From Agrypnia vestita (taxonomy: Eukaryota; Arthropoda; Insecta; Trichoptera; Phryganeidae): a stretch of 64,000 nt of DNA. Both the position numbers and the translations under genes were made by a program. Every line of letters starts with the position of its first letter. Positions within the stretch are counted from its first letter, which is position 1. The notes under the pieces were generated by a model. That model ran no database searches. It saw only the letters and a list, made by a program, of their open reading frames with translations, and had not been told where the DNA came from. Shown one piece after another: positions 11,501 through 22,430 of the stretch. Where the stretch lies: NCBI GenBank assembly GCA_016648135.1, contig JADDOH010023694.1:35628-99627 (forward strand), written 5' to 3'.

Positions 11501-12390
11501 TGGTGATTTGCTGTACACTACTAAACAATTTACAAATGTGACTTTAACAACATGGCTGCTACAACCTAACAAATTTCAAGCATCCCTATTGAAAGACCCT
11601 ATAGATAAAATACTACCTACACTAAAGTACACTTTGTTAAAAACATACAGGGGGAAAAATTAGGCTGATATTAAATGAAAACACTGAAATTTCTTAACAA
11701 TTTTTCGTGATCAAATCTATCAATATTTTCATGCACTCATATCAATTAAGAATACCAGGGGCATGCAGATAGAATATTGAAGCACAAGTTGCAGTTAGAA
11801 ACATATTTTGGAAAAAAAGAAGCAAATTACATGATTGCATTGTTAGACAATTATCATAATCCGAATAGTATCTATATTATGATTGCATTTAAGATGCGAT
11901 GATAAGACACAGCTTCAGAAATTAATTAAATTATATTTTTTTGAGATCGAAATTTTTATTTTCTTATGTCAATTTTATTTTTTCAGCAGACAATTATATT
12001 TTTGACATTTAAATTCTAGGTTATAATATATGTTTGATTGGAAACGTGTTAAACTCTCGAAAGCATCCATGGCGACGGATCATCTGTATTATGATTGCTT
12101 CAAAACGCACTATACAGTGCGTGTTTTGCCATAACCATTATCAAACATAAACTAAATTGTATGAAAATCAGCAGGTAATGGACGGTAGTTAATCACAGAT
12201 ACTAATAGCTGTGCAGTGGCCACTATCGGCTGCGCAGCGGCCAGTACAGCCGATAGCCAATTGCAGTAGCTGCGTAGCGGGCGCTAATGGCCATGCATCA
12301 GCTACTCACAGCCCCACATCGACCAGTATAGCTGCCCACAGGGCCAGCAGCAAACAATCAGCGACAGCCTTTACATATTTAAGAATGTTT

Positions 12391-12600
12391 TAAGGTTTTC
12401 ACGGCCACTCAGAATCTTCTGGTTTGTGGCTTCTGGGGTATTATGCCGTGTTTTTACGACCTTTTTGGTTGACATTTCGGATGTACTGTAAGATCAGCCC
12501 TGATGATGGACCCTGCAACGGGATCTGAAACGTCGGCTGGAAAGGTCGTAAAAACATGGCATAATACCCCAGAAGACACAAACCAATATAGACGTACCAC
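12391..12600. repeat. Foldback repeat related to 55123-55290
   Basis: Inverted arms GGTATTATGCCGTGTTTTTA at about 12437 and the reverse complement near 12570 enclose a centre with GATGGACCCTGCAACGGGAT and GAAACGTCGG. The same centre occurs at the long palindrome at 55123-55290, and both carry an ACGGCC-A-TGAAAACCT-like edge. No coding capacity. Confidence 0.7.
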
Positions 12601-13026
12601 TATAACTTGGCGTGCGAAGGAGGGCGTCACTATCGCGTAACAGAAGTTGCCAGGGTGTAAATTTATTACACAATACATAATGTGCTGAATGTCCGGTGAC
12701 CAGTGTCAGAGCCTTCAATAGAAATTTGGTCGGGTAACTCTATCTGTCAAACTGTCAAACGGTAATATCGGTCCATTATTTGCTTTTTCAGCTTCGCAAA
12801 ACTTATTTCATTGGCAATTGTTCTTGCACCATCCCGGACTGTTTTGGATGTTTTGGACATAATAATTCAGTGTATATTGGTAATCAAGATGACACAGCTC
12901 GCACTCAAAGACGAGAATGAACTGAATGACAGGCGAACTAAAACCCGCCCCACCCGCACCCCGCCGGGTGCGGGCGGGGCGGGTTTTAGTTCCAAACTCG
13001 CCGCACGCCAATTTATGTTGGGCAGG
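12600..13026 (-). repeat. Interspersed repeat, inverted partner of 361-860
   Basis: Reverse-complement copy of the 361-860 repeat, sharing its CCAGGGTGTAAATTTATTAC, GGTAATATCGGTCCATTATT and CCGCCCC blocks. It includes the GC-rich hairpin at 12937-12990. Confidence 0.65.
12937..12990. repeat. 25-bp GC-rich hairpin with G-quadruplex motif on both strands
   Basis: Arms ACTAAAACCCGCCCC-A-CCCGCACCC (12937-12961) and its reverse complement at 12966-12990 pair with one mismatch across a 4-nt loop. The right arm contains GGGTGCGGGCGGGGCGGG, four G-runs with 1-3 nt loops. The left arm gives the equivalent on the minus strand. Confidence 0.85.
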
Positions 13027-13120
13027 CAATAGTTACATATTTATTTTGCTTTTTTTCAAAATATGGTTTCTAAATACAACTCAAGCTTCAATGTTCTAAT
13101 TGCATATGCCCGAAGAATAC

Positions 13121-13940
13121 ATATCATGAAGTACGCACATGCGTCAAAATAATAAAAAGATCTTACAGGATTAAGAAAATACTTACTGTATTAGCTACCA
13201 AATTAGTCAAAAAGTATTAATTGTGTCACTAAAGAGGTTTACATTGTATTTCAACATATTAATACATATGCATTGTAAAAATATAAGTTTAATATTGAAC
13301 CTTGGTATTTGTGGACCTCAATTCTATAAACAGGGTGTCTCATCACTAGTAGCAAAAACATTTTCTTTAAGGAGGAGTCTTCTTCTTTCAATTTCGAACA
13401 GAAAATGTTTTTTTACTTATTCACTAAAAATTACTTTGGATGTAATGTAAACAGTTCCGGAGATAAGTGACATCAAAGTTGTCAATTCTTTTTAAATATT
13501 CTTTAAAAGGTTGCACCCAAAGTGTAAAGTAAAGAATATTTTCGATCCAAAATTTAATGAAGAACACTCCCCTGAAGTTTTTGCAAATAGCTACGAGACA
13601 TCTGTACATGTATACAAAACAGAAATTAATACAATATATTACCAGAATTTCGGTGTAGCAAAAAGAATACAGACATATTTTTGATGTTTATAGCATTAAC
13701 TTTGTGGTTGTTTATGTGTGCAAAACAAAGTTTGTCAGTTTTCTCAAATTAATAAGAATACATTATATTTAAGAATAACAGACAACATTTTTAATGAGTG
13801 TGCGGTGTCACTAAAGATTCAAATAATTCAGTTTTGACATTTTGAGATTTTTTAATCAGCTGTCCGGAATATAGTCATGCAGTACAGTGCAAACTGCACT
13901 GAAAATATTACATAAAGATGAAATTTGCTGTTGTCCTTTT
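13121..13940. other. No recognised feature
   Basis: AT-rich spacer. Short ORFs at 13223-13450 and 13424-13609 have no recognisable domain. Confidence 0.4.
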
Positions 13941-13944
13941 AATT

Positions 13945-15315
13945 GAGCCCTTGCCCGGAATAACATTGTATCCAACAATACTCTCATTCCGAGAAAAAGT
14001 GAAAAAATGAAACCAGTTACAATTTATTACATTTTATATTTTAAATATAACAAACATATAATTCTTAACTAATCTCAATATGAAATAGGGAAAAAAGGCA
14101 ATTAAATTTGAATCTATTGTAAAAAAACATGCTGAATCAGTGGAAAAACGTTGCATAAGAAATTTTCACAAACAACGTTATTCCGCAAAACGTTTTTATT
14201 TGTTCTGCTTTACTTAATAATGATTTTTAAAAGCAGCATGATCATCTAACATTAATTCACAAATGTCATCGAGGTCCTTGAGCTTAGCAGCCTTATTGGC
14301 AGTGGATTGGAATTCATTAAAGTTAGTTCCAGGCTCCCTAACTGCATGATTTTTTTCCATACGGTAGCTAATCTTCCCCTTGTTCCACAAAGAGTTGGTA
14401 GAAGGCTGTAGGAGGTCCATGATTCTAATTCTTTGTGGAAGGTTTTAGCTCTGATTGTGATGGGATCATCAGTAGGTAAAGAGCTTTTACGGAACGATAA
14501 GTCTCTCGTACATACTATTACCTATCTCCGTCTGTTTGCTGAATATGGCGTCGGACATTCAATTTCTCATGATTACTTTTTTTATTGTAATTCAGTAACC
14601 TGAATTTTGATTGAATATTTATATTGATATGAAAATGGTGAAAACATCCCGGATTTAAACATTTTTGTCTCAAACTCGACCCTACTAAAAAGAACGAGGA
14701 ATTAAATAAACTTTTTGTATCGGTATTATTTTAAGTTACGATATAAAGAGCATTATTATCATTATTATTATCATATTATTATTATCAAAAATAATGCCAG
14801 CATTGTTATCAAAAAGCATTTCAAATATCAATATCGATAAACCAATTGAGTAAAATCGGTTAACGTTCGACACAATAATATTGTCACATATGAAATTACA
14901 ATATCAATCAGAACTGCCAAATCGTATACAACGTTATTCCACAAACATGTTCCGGCGGGTCAATTGCAGGTTTGATAATATTTTTTCTGGATGAACACTC
15001 CTTTCCTGCATCCTTCAACATATTGGCTTTGATATCTTTCCAGTTTAAAACATAAAATGTTCATTTTCTCCCTTTAATTCATGTGAATTAAACCACGCTC
15101 CACGATATTGACGCGCGGCGACGCCATTTTGAGAAACAATGTACAAACGTTCTTCCACAAACCAATAACTTTAAAATGTAGCCAGAAGCCTAAATATTTT
15201 TTTCTTGACGTATTATCTACCTTAAACGATGCATAATAACATACCCAACATAACTGCATCAATAACTCAAAATTGACATTTGTGTTGGATACAACGTTAT
15301 TCCGGGCAAGGGCTC
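13945..15315. mobile_element. 1.37-kb inverted-repeat DNA transposon, copy A
   Basis: The termini are inverted repeats of about 33 bp: left GAGCCCTTGCCCGGAATAAC, right the reverse complement with one or two changes. It is flanked by the 4-bp direct repeat AATT (13941-13944, 15316-15319). Copy B is at 41461-42810. The motif ACAACGTTATTCC, part of the terminal repeat, recurs internally near 14171 and 14929. Minus-strand fragments such as NIVERGLIHMN (about 15074-15130) and NWKDIKAN-like residues in copy B suggest a decayed N-terminal transposase region, but no catalytic core is present. Superfamily unassigned. Confidence 0.85.
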
Positions 15316-15985
15316 AATTATTGTCTGCACTGGCCATACAGTACAGGCTCTAGTCTAAATGAAACCTTATTACCCTTAGGCTTGTATTTAATTGGACAGT
15401 ATTTTCATTAAATAAATTAATGGTCAGTAAATTAAACAAATGGTCAGTTTATTCTTATCATTAGTTTATTATATTGACCATTTAAATATAATTCTGACCA
15501 AATGACAAATGATCAGAACATACTGACCATTCATTTAATATATTGAGCAATTAATTATTTTTTCTGTTAATTTATAAACCTCTTAATTTTCATTAATTAA
15601 AAACTTTGTACAAACCATTTGGGAGTAACTTTACGTCTACCGGTTTCGATACTACTCCATGTTTCCAAAACAGGCCACACATTTATAAAAGAAAACAGTG
15701 TTGAGATTCTCCATATAAAAGAGGCCTTAGATTGGATAATTTAGAAATATTATAAATCAAGAAATACGTGTAACTAAAGCCAATATCATTACTAATTTAT
15801 TAATCAGTTAAATTTTATGAATAACTCAATATTTGATATATTCCCCATTTCGGTGTTTACTTGTCAATTACCCCCACCACAACTGTAGCCATGCCCCTGT
15901 TCAAAAATTAACCTGTTTACCAAAATATGTAATGGATAATTAGTACCTATTCATCCTGACAATGATACAGTAGTATCGAAACAGG
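15316..15985. repeat. Spacer with clustered TGGTCAG/CTGACCA motifs
   Basis: Between about 15418 and 15535 the motif (A)ATGGTCAGT and its complement (T)ACTGACCAT occur at least five times. An outer inverted pair (TTAATGGTCAGTA against TACTGACCATTCATTTAA) looks like a small decayed foldback. The rest of the segment shows nothing recognisable. Confidence 0.45.
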
Positions 15986-17005
15986 TAGACAAACAGCGGT
16001 ACTCAAACTTTTTTTCTTCGGGCCGCATACATATGTTTGCTTAGTTACGCGGGCTCTAACTTTATACTGATATGACGAAAAAAATTCATATGGGGAAAAC
16101 AGTAGTGATTGAAACACGTTTGATTGAAGATTAGGGCGCAGCAACTTGATTAATCGACAAATATATTTTTTAACTATAACATAATAATAATAAAACTTAC
16201 CGCTTAACAGTATACCAGCCAGTACCACCTCAAATATAAACAACGGCTTATTTCCCTATATGAAATTTATTTGCGTCTTATCTTATCTTATCTATACTCA
16301 AAATACAACAATGAAAAAAATAAAGCTCGAAAGTAACATATATCCAAGCGTATATTTTTGTTTAGCGTTTTAACAAAAACAATAGATTAATAAACGCATA
16401 TGAAAACATGCTTTATGAGTACAGATTTCAACACCTTATTACAGATATAACGAGGGACGAAATCATAAAAGGAAAAAATGTCCAGAGTTGCACAGACCAC
16501 ATTGTGGTGGGAAATCGTAAAGACTGATGCATTAAAAATACCAATAAAAATACAATACCAGCTTGTACAATACAAAGATTAGGACATACTCAAAATGTTG
16601 TATGAATTATTTGAATGATAAAAAAAATAGGAATAATATTTATAGAATTCAAAAAAGCATTCGACACACTGGAACATGAGATTTTACTGACAGTAATGGA
16701 TGAATGTGAAATACAAGGACCACTAAAAAAATGGCTTAAAAATTACATGACAAACGCAAAACCAACACTCAACACTCGGTGTTTGAAACTTGAAACTATC
16801 TATAGTCGAAATAACAAATTCGTTCTAAACCCGTAGAAATTTTTACAGTCGGTTTTAAAATGACAGAAGTTTGTCTTTTTGTTCGCGCGTATTTCAAGAT
16901 ATTCAAAACTTATGATACCAGATTTTTTTAATCACGTTAATGATAATAAATGTGTTTCGGGCCGCATATAAAAACTTGGCGGGCTACATGCGACCTGCGG
17001 ATGGC
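15986..17005. mobile_element. Degenerate hAT-like non-autonomous element (GGGCCGCAT type)
   Basis: The left part has CTCAAACTTTTTTTCTTCGG followed by GCCGCATACATATG; the right part has TTTCGGGCCGCATATAAAAA then CTTGGCGGGCTACATGCGACC. This vocabulary is known from non-autonomous hAT elements in many animals. Boundaries and target duplication are not resolved. An RT fragment (16612-16836) lies inside. Confidence 0.4.
16612..16836 (+). pseudogene. Short reverse transcriptase fragment (non-LTR type)
   Basis: The frame reads GIIFIEFKKAFDTLEHEILL followed by a KKWLKNYMTN-like stretch. This matches the LINE RT block with the first catalytic Asp (usually DLKKAFDTVDH), but that Asp is Glu here (IEFKKAF). 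Only about 60 residues are recognisable and the rest of the element is absent. Confidence 0.65.
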
Positions 17006-17913
17006 AAGTTATAAAAAGTTTTCAATTAGTACAAATTAATAATTATGTACAACCACAAAGTAAACGCTATAAACATAAAAAATAAATTAAACCTATTTAC
17101 AACAAAATAGTAATATTAATTTATAATTAAATAAACAAGATTAGAAAAAAATATATTCAAATTGTACTATTTTATTGACACTGACTATGGACCTCACGTG
17201 CAAACAGTATTGACATTGTATATAAAACAGAAAATTTTCATTAATATTGTTTCACTTGTTTGTAAGTATAATGAAACCCCAGATAAAGTTTAATACAAAT
17301 TCAGATGCATAGCAAAGTCATCGAATCCCTTTCTTAAAAATATTTTGTGTACTTTTTTAACTAACATTTTTTAATTTTTATAACTGACTATTAAAATCTT
17401 TTGGCGGAATTATATATAAGAAAAGTAATATTCTTGTCAGAAGGCAAATACACAAAAAAGAAAAACAATTCCAAAGGGGTAAGAAAATGGATATTTTAAG
17501 ATGTCAGGTCAACATTGAATCAGTGATCAAAGATAATTTTGAACTCTGTTTTAGTGCAATCCCGCTTTTAATGCGATGACATTTTTTGGTCTCCAATGAC
17601 CGCATTATAATGGGATTCCGCTGTACTTCAACAATTACTGAGCCGTTTTAATGGCTTACAATAAAGATACATTTGGTACCAATCATAAAACTTCTAATTA
17701 AATAAAAATTATGCATATTTTATGGAGCTTAAAAAATGACTCAAGCTTCTGAGGGTGTGACGTGGGACAAACTGCACCATTTATAAGAGAATGAGCAAAA
17801 ATAAAAATGCATTCAAATTCAGTCATACACCAAAAAACGTATGTCACCGAGTGCCATAGTCGATGTAGTAAATCTCAATGACACTAAAGATAAGTGATTT
17901 AATACACACAGCA
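17006..17913. other. No recognised feature (3' flank of RING gene)
   Basis: AT-rich flank. I did not find a canonical AATAAA on the minus strand close to the stop codon. Confidence 0.4.
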
Positions 17914-19254
17914 TTACAAGAAAATTGGATGAAATCCTTTGCCTCTTCCGAGAGATTTTCTACATTTAGGACATTTCTTACTAGTTGACTTTATTTTGTT
18001 CATACATGTTGCACAAAATATGTGACCGCAAAATGTAGATACGGCATTTACCTTTGAAAAACTTTCCAAACAAACGGGACATTCTCCATAGTTTTTAGTT
18101 GGAGTCGCTTGCACATTTTGACCGGGAATGACAATATTCTGAAAATTAACGACAGGAGGTGACCTCACTTCTAAATTTGAATTATGGATATTTGACGAAT
18201 TTTCAACAATCATCGATGAGTCAGAATCAATTACAATAATTTCAGGTCCCCTATGGTCTACCATCCTCGGATTAGAAGAACTATTATCAGATAAGTCAAT
18301 TGTTTCAACAACTTTACGGCGTTTAACTTTTGTGGGTCGGTCTCTCTTTCTTTCTCTCCTTTTTCGTTTTTCAATATTATGGGGTGTTTTAATCAATGAC
18401 ATTACATTGATAACAGATCCAGGAGATGATTTGCAATTATTACCATCTTTTGTTTGTTCTCTTAAGAAACGTGAATGTCTGTCGAAGAAATCCTTAACGA
18501 TCATCTTCATTTTTTCGAATGTGTTGGTGGGTTTTTCTTCCGGTGGAATAGTTACGGAAGCACTCTGAGTGATATCTTGTATAGGCACAGCATTAGAGAG
18601 TACATCAGAATCAGTAGTTTCATTGAGTTCTATCACATGATTCTGCGAGTGTCTATTTAACACAGCATTATTTTCCGCTATCAATAAATCCACATCCACA
18701 ATTTCACAATCCGAATCATATATTTTTTCATCAAAATCGTCGAGTAACAAATCAATAACTTCACTTGACAATTTCTTTTTCCTCCTTTTCTTTTTTGAAT
18801 TATTCTCTTTTTTTACATGCACATTAATGGCAGTTTTTAAATTATCCTCACTGTCAGAATCAGATGAACACTCAATTATATTAGTAAAATCATTTGACAA
18901 TTTGGTTGTATATTGATCTTGATTATTACCAGGAGGCATAATAATTTCATCCTCATTAGTAACATTAATGTCCAACACTGAAGGCGAGTTCAAAGGCTTG
19001 TAATACCCAATAGCCTTATTAAACCTAGTATTGTTTAGGTCAATGGTAATGTTATCACTTGAAGTACTAGGAAGTGGTGAAAAACTCCTGAAATCCGCGG
19101 AAAATGTAGGACTTTCACCAACATTAGTTTCATCATCTTTATTATCTACTTGTATTATTGTAGAATCGCTATCATAATCATTCACAGTGAGATTCGTGGG
19201 ATTGGAGTCGTTATTATTTCCCGTAAGATTGTCGGAACTAATCATTTCAGACAT
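17914..19254 (-). CDS. RNF4/Degringolade-like SUMO-targeted RING E3 ubiquitin ligase
   Basis: A 446-residue single-exon ORF on the minus strand. The C-terminus is a C3HC4 RING finger with Cys392, Cys395, Cys409, His411, Cys414, Cys417, Cys428 and Cys431 (CPVCLESF, CGHIFCATC, CPKC). It ends in HPIFL at the very C-terminus, the same layout as RNF4, whose RING also ends in a HPI-type tail. Upstream are many short hydrophobic-acidic stretches that fit SUMO-interaction motifs: IIQVD (33-37), ITIDL (69-73), IIEC plus SDSDSED (126-137), VIDLL (166-170), EIVDVDLL (184-191), VIEL (207-210), TIDLSD (318-323) and IIVIDSD (339-345). Two basic clusters (about 153-161 and 296-314) are likely nuclear localisation signals. 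In the RNF4 family such proteins bind poly-SUMO chains and ubiquitinate the modified target in the nucleus. Substrate and activity here are inferred. The start context is AACATGT. No intron is visible, so a retrocopy or a paralogue of the main gene is possible. Confidence 0.85.
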   Translation of the reverse strand: MSEMISSDNLTGNNNDSNPTNLTVNDYDSDSTIIQVDNKDDETNVGESPTFSADFRSFSPLPSTSSDNITIDLNNTRFNKAIGYYKPLNSPSVLDINVTNEDEIIMPPGNNQDQYTTKLSNDFTNIIECSSDSDSEDNLKTAINVHVKKENNSKKKRRKKKLSSEVIDLLLDDFDEKIYDSDCEIVDVDLLIAENNAVLNRHSQNHVIELNETTDSDVLSNAVPIQDITQSASVTIPPEEKPTNTFEKMKMIVKDFFDRHSRFLREQTKDGNNCKSSPGSVINVMSLIKTPHNIEKRKRRERKRDRPTKVKRRKVVETIDLSDNSSSNPRMVDHRGPEIIVIDSDSSMIVENSSNIHNSNLEVRSPPVVNFQNIVIPGQNVQATPTKNYGECPVCLESFSKVNAVSTFCGHIFCATCMNKIKSTSKKCPKCRKSLGRGKGFHPIFL

Positions 19255-20030
19255 GTTTTTAGTTTATAATATCAATTAACAAATAATATTATATATTTCA
19301 AAACATAAAAACAAAACACGAACAAAAAACGAGTGCTCCAACTGTCAAATACTCCTTGTCCATAGAAAAGAGAAATATACTTACATGTTTTTCTGTGCTT
19401 TGATTAGGGACACGGAAAAAATATGGATGTCCACAAGAAGATGAAAGAATACTAGTGGGCCGCATTACGCAACGAATATAATGTTTTGTGGCTTTGCGCC
19501 TAGCAAAATGCATGCTGTCTGACAGATTTTCGAAATAGGTTCGAGAAAATGAAGAAATGCGCCAGGAAGGTTAGAGTGTTTTCCTACATATTTAGTATTT
19601 GCGAGTACAATATGTTTTTATTTGATTTATATTGTTTTTCTGTTTATAACCTTTTCTTTGTTTGCAGGTAACATAAGCCAAAACCCACGACTCCAAGTGA
19701 TATGCAGATAAAATTATATGCGGTTCAGTTAGAGATTTTCAAAACACTACACTGAAGAATCAGCAGGAAATTCACGAAGTTGTTTTGGAAAGGCATAAAG
19801 CCAAAACAGATATGGCTTCATTTAATTATAATTGAAAGCTGTATTTTTTTATTAAAATTTTCATTTTCCTGTTAATAGGTATATAAAATACATTAAAAGA
19901 GTTTCATACACCGAATATATTGATTTATTATTTTAATTCTGTGGACGCCCTCTGTTTCTGCTGCCTTCGACAAACAATTTTCCTTGCTCATCAGTTCCAC
20001 ATGGCCAAACAATGCGAGAACATTGGTAAA
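19255..20030. other. 5' flank of RING gene; no recognised feature
   Basis: It contains the presumed promoter of the minus-strand RING gene. No TATA box could be assigned with confidence. The minus-strand ORF at 19298-19513 has no domain and is probably leader or intergenic sequence. Confidence 0.35.
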
Positions 20031-20037
20031 TAACATT

Positions 20038-20260
20038 GAAGTTTGTAGTCCAGTGGCAATGTCACTGGCTTTGCATGCTGAAAATTCCGGGTCGATTCCC
20101 GATGAGGTCTGAGGCAATACATACTTCTGATTTCTTTAAAATCTAGGTGTTTTTGCCGGACCGCAATTAATGGGGCCTTCAGGACCGTTGTAGCATTAAA
20201 AATTTATGTACATATGGTTTGAGGGCACAATCCCAGTCTCCTACAATATAGCAATTACCA
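20038..20260 (+). repeat. tRNA-derived SINE-like sequence
   Basis: The head resembles a tRNA with RNA polymerase III control boxes: an A-box-like GTCCAGTGGCAATGTCACTGG region at about 20047, and a B box GGGTCGATTCC at 20089-20099 (consensus GGTTCGANNCC). The body continues with GGACCGCAATTAATGGGGCC. No 3' tail repeat or target duplication was defined. Confidence 0.55.
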
Positions 20261-20887
20261 AATCTGGTACCTAGTACCGTTTGTCGTAACTTCATATTTT
20301 GTTTGGACATAATGACAAATATATTTCTGATTTTTATAGTGCTCTTTAACTGATTAAAATGTGGTCTGAGGAGCCATTGCTCTGGTAATGGTTGACCCTA
20401 TCCGCAGTCCAAGAAGCAGTGTTCCAGATAAATCACCTACGCACCTTTCATCGATATAAATGTAAAGTTATCAAAATCCGAGTGAAATAGAAACCTTGAA
20501 AAAAAATATTGTCGACAATGCTTGCGGTAAGAGTTGCGGAAAAATCAATTTCTTCCGACAAAAAAGTATTGTTCGAGATCTAAGTAAATTACTTCTTCTG
20601 TTAAGGATATACTGTAGAATCAGTCGATCGTCAGAAAAGCCTGTGTCACCCTACATAATATTGTACATTTCGACACTTTGTATGTAAAATGTCGAAAAAT
20701 TAATAAAAAAATATTTTATTGACAGATGTCAATTACATTGCGCAGTGCGCAGTGCGCATGTGCGTCTCTGACCGAGAGTTTAATCTAAAATTTCCGCTCA
20801 GAATTCTCTGACAGATTTCGCTTAATCCGAGTTGAAACAACCCATTTTCGGAAAGAGTACTAAAAATTCGAGTATAAACTCTAAGCT
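20261..20887. other. No gene; degraded MITE traces at the right end
   Basis: No coding region was recognised. Near 20819-20842 the sequence GCTTAATCCGAGTTGAAACAACCC resembles the terminus of the 145-bp MITE at 24179 and 40083, but in decayed form. A short GTGCGCA cluster is at 20740-20760. Confidence 0.35.
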
Positions 20888-20921
20888 TACTTTGATAGAA
20901 CTTGAAATAACCGGGCCTAAG
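20888..20921. repeat. Terminus of the GGCCCGGTTGTTTCAAG MITE family
   Basis: CTTACTTTGATAGAACTTGA followed by AATAACCGGGCC matches the right terminal repeat of the elements at 24179-24322 and 40083-40227 with a few changes. Confidence 0.6.
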
Positions 20922-20924
20922 TGA

Positions 20925-21704
20925 AACATATATGGATAATTTTGAAAAAATTCTTTTTGAATCGAATAATAATCTCCTAAAAATGTATCGCAATATGTCC
21001 GTTACGTTGATGATATTCTGTGTGTATGTACAGGTAGCGTGAGACAACTTAATAAGTGTGTTCTTAAGTTTTTTAAACTCAATTAACAAAATCTACAATG
21101 TACACTTGAAATTGTAAAAGATAATGTATTAAATTTCTTAGACCTAAGCTTATCCATTGTTAATAACCATTTTAAATTTAATTTCTATAGAAAACCTTAA
21201 TGTACGAATACTCTTATCTATGCCTCTTCTGCTCATCCATATTCACATAAAACGTAATTATTTAAATCAATGATCCATAGGAGTTTAAGTATTCCACTAG
21301 ATAAAACGTCATATAAAAATTAAATCAATATAATCAAACAATTAGCTTACAATAATGGATATAATACGAATATTATTGATAGCATAGTTAAAAAGCAAAA
21401 GAAATTGTCATTAACTAAAAAAAATCTTATATGCACCTGGCTTAATCAAATCCATAGAACCTTGGAGGAAATTAATTTATATAGGGAATATTTCAAATAA
21501 AATAAGCGATCTCACAAAAAAAACAATTTTAAAACTGCTTTCTATACAAATTCTAATTTAAATAAATTGCTCTTCAATTGTAAAGATAAGCAGGATTGGG
21601 TGGATAAGAGTGGCATCTATAACATAACATGTACCTAATGATTGTGATGCTATGTACCTGTACCGGACAATGTGGTAGAGATATAGGCACAAGAATAAAG
21701 GTAT
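20925..21704 (+). pseudogene. Penelope-like retroelement remnant (RT and GIY-YIG endonuclease)
   Basis: Frames on the plus strand give an RT motif RYVDDILCVCTGS (about 21001), then VLNFLDLSLSI, a FKFNFYRKP-like stretch and IHRSLSIPLDK. Further on come NKLLFNCKDKQDWV and SGIYNITCT (about 21609-21640), then CGRDIGTRIK. The last two are the GIY and arginine blocks of a GIY-YIG nuclease, the domain fused to the RT in Penelope-like elements. Frameshifts and stops separate the blocks, including one inside the nuclease, so the copy is dead. Its 3' end is cut by the inverted-repeat element beginning at 21705. Confidence 0.75.
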
Positions 21705-22309
21705 AGATACACATGCTTATTTAGTGGCATGCTAATGAGCATGCCACTAATAAGCATGCCCTAACAACTGTACACACTTGCTCATTACTGGCATGCTTAT
21801 TAGTGGCATGCTCATAAATAAGCATGCCCAAACCTAACAATCAAATATACATGCTCATTAGTGGCATGCTCTTGTCATAGAATAGAGACGCTCCCGTTCA
21901 AAATGGAAAATTTGCAAACTGAAATAGAAAATTCAAGTGAGTCAATAAATCAAAAAAGTTCCCGAGTTTCCATCCGCACATTTTTTATTTTAGTTTTTAT
22001 AATTTTTATTGTAAGATTTGAATCATTCATGCCTATTAATAAAGTTTCTGTATCGGACAGGTAGAATTATGACGACGTGATGATGATGATGATGACCCAT
22101 CTGAAGTCGTGAATGTTGGCCCTTAGTCGGGCCCAGGTCCGTTGTATGGGCGAATGCCGTACGTGGGGACCCACCGCGCCTCCAGGCGGATAGTCGCGGG
22201 CAGCGAGCCGGCGCTGCGATCCTAGCTGAGAGGATACTGCACCGACGCGATGTGTTGACATCTCCGACGGAGGGCGTTGGAAAAGTTCCACGAAGAAATT
22301 TCATTTTTT

Positions 22310-22430
22310 GGTCTTATCTTATAAAGTGTTTGAAATATTTGAAATGCTTAAGAAAATGAAATATTTAAGTTTGATGAAATATTTAATGAAATATCTTAAG
22401 AATGAAATATTTAAGAATTAGATAAGACAT
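22310..22430. repeat. Degenerate tandem repeat of ATGAAATATTTAAGAA type
   Basis: At least six imperfect units containing GAAATATTTAA(G) occur in about 110 bp inside the 2.4-kb element. Confidence 0.6.

Larger units (their letters stand above)
11756..13112. mobile_element. hAT-like non-autonomous element with perfect 8-bp target duplication
   Basis: Left end CAGGGGCATGCAGATAGAAT; reverse complement of right end CGGGCATATGCAATTAGAAC. The arms stay similar for about 65 bp. The 8-bp direct repeat AAGAATAC flanks it exactly at 11748-11755 and 13113-13120, the duplication length of hAT elements. No transposase frame. Its interior holds a palindromic repeat (12391-12600) and the inverted partner of 361-860 (12600-13026), so it is itself composite. 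Confidence 0.75.

Noticed and set aside
12211..12393. 60-codon ORF with Ala/Ser-rich sequence
   Set aside because: It lies in an imperfect repeat of CAGTGGCC/GGCCAGTA units inside the hAT-like element; no sign of coding.
21716..21870. Clustered GCATGC repeats as a possible CRISPR-like array
   Set aside because: Units are short, in both orientations, without uniform spacers; they fit transposon subterminal repeats in a eukaryote.
22023..22304. 93-codon minus-strand ORF containing a His run
   Set aside because: The His run comes from an ATG/ATGATG microsatellite (about 22076-22096); there is no domain or splice support.
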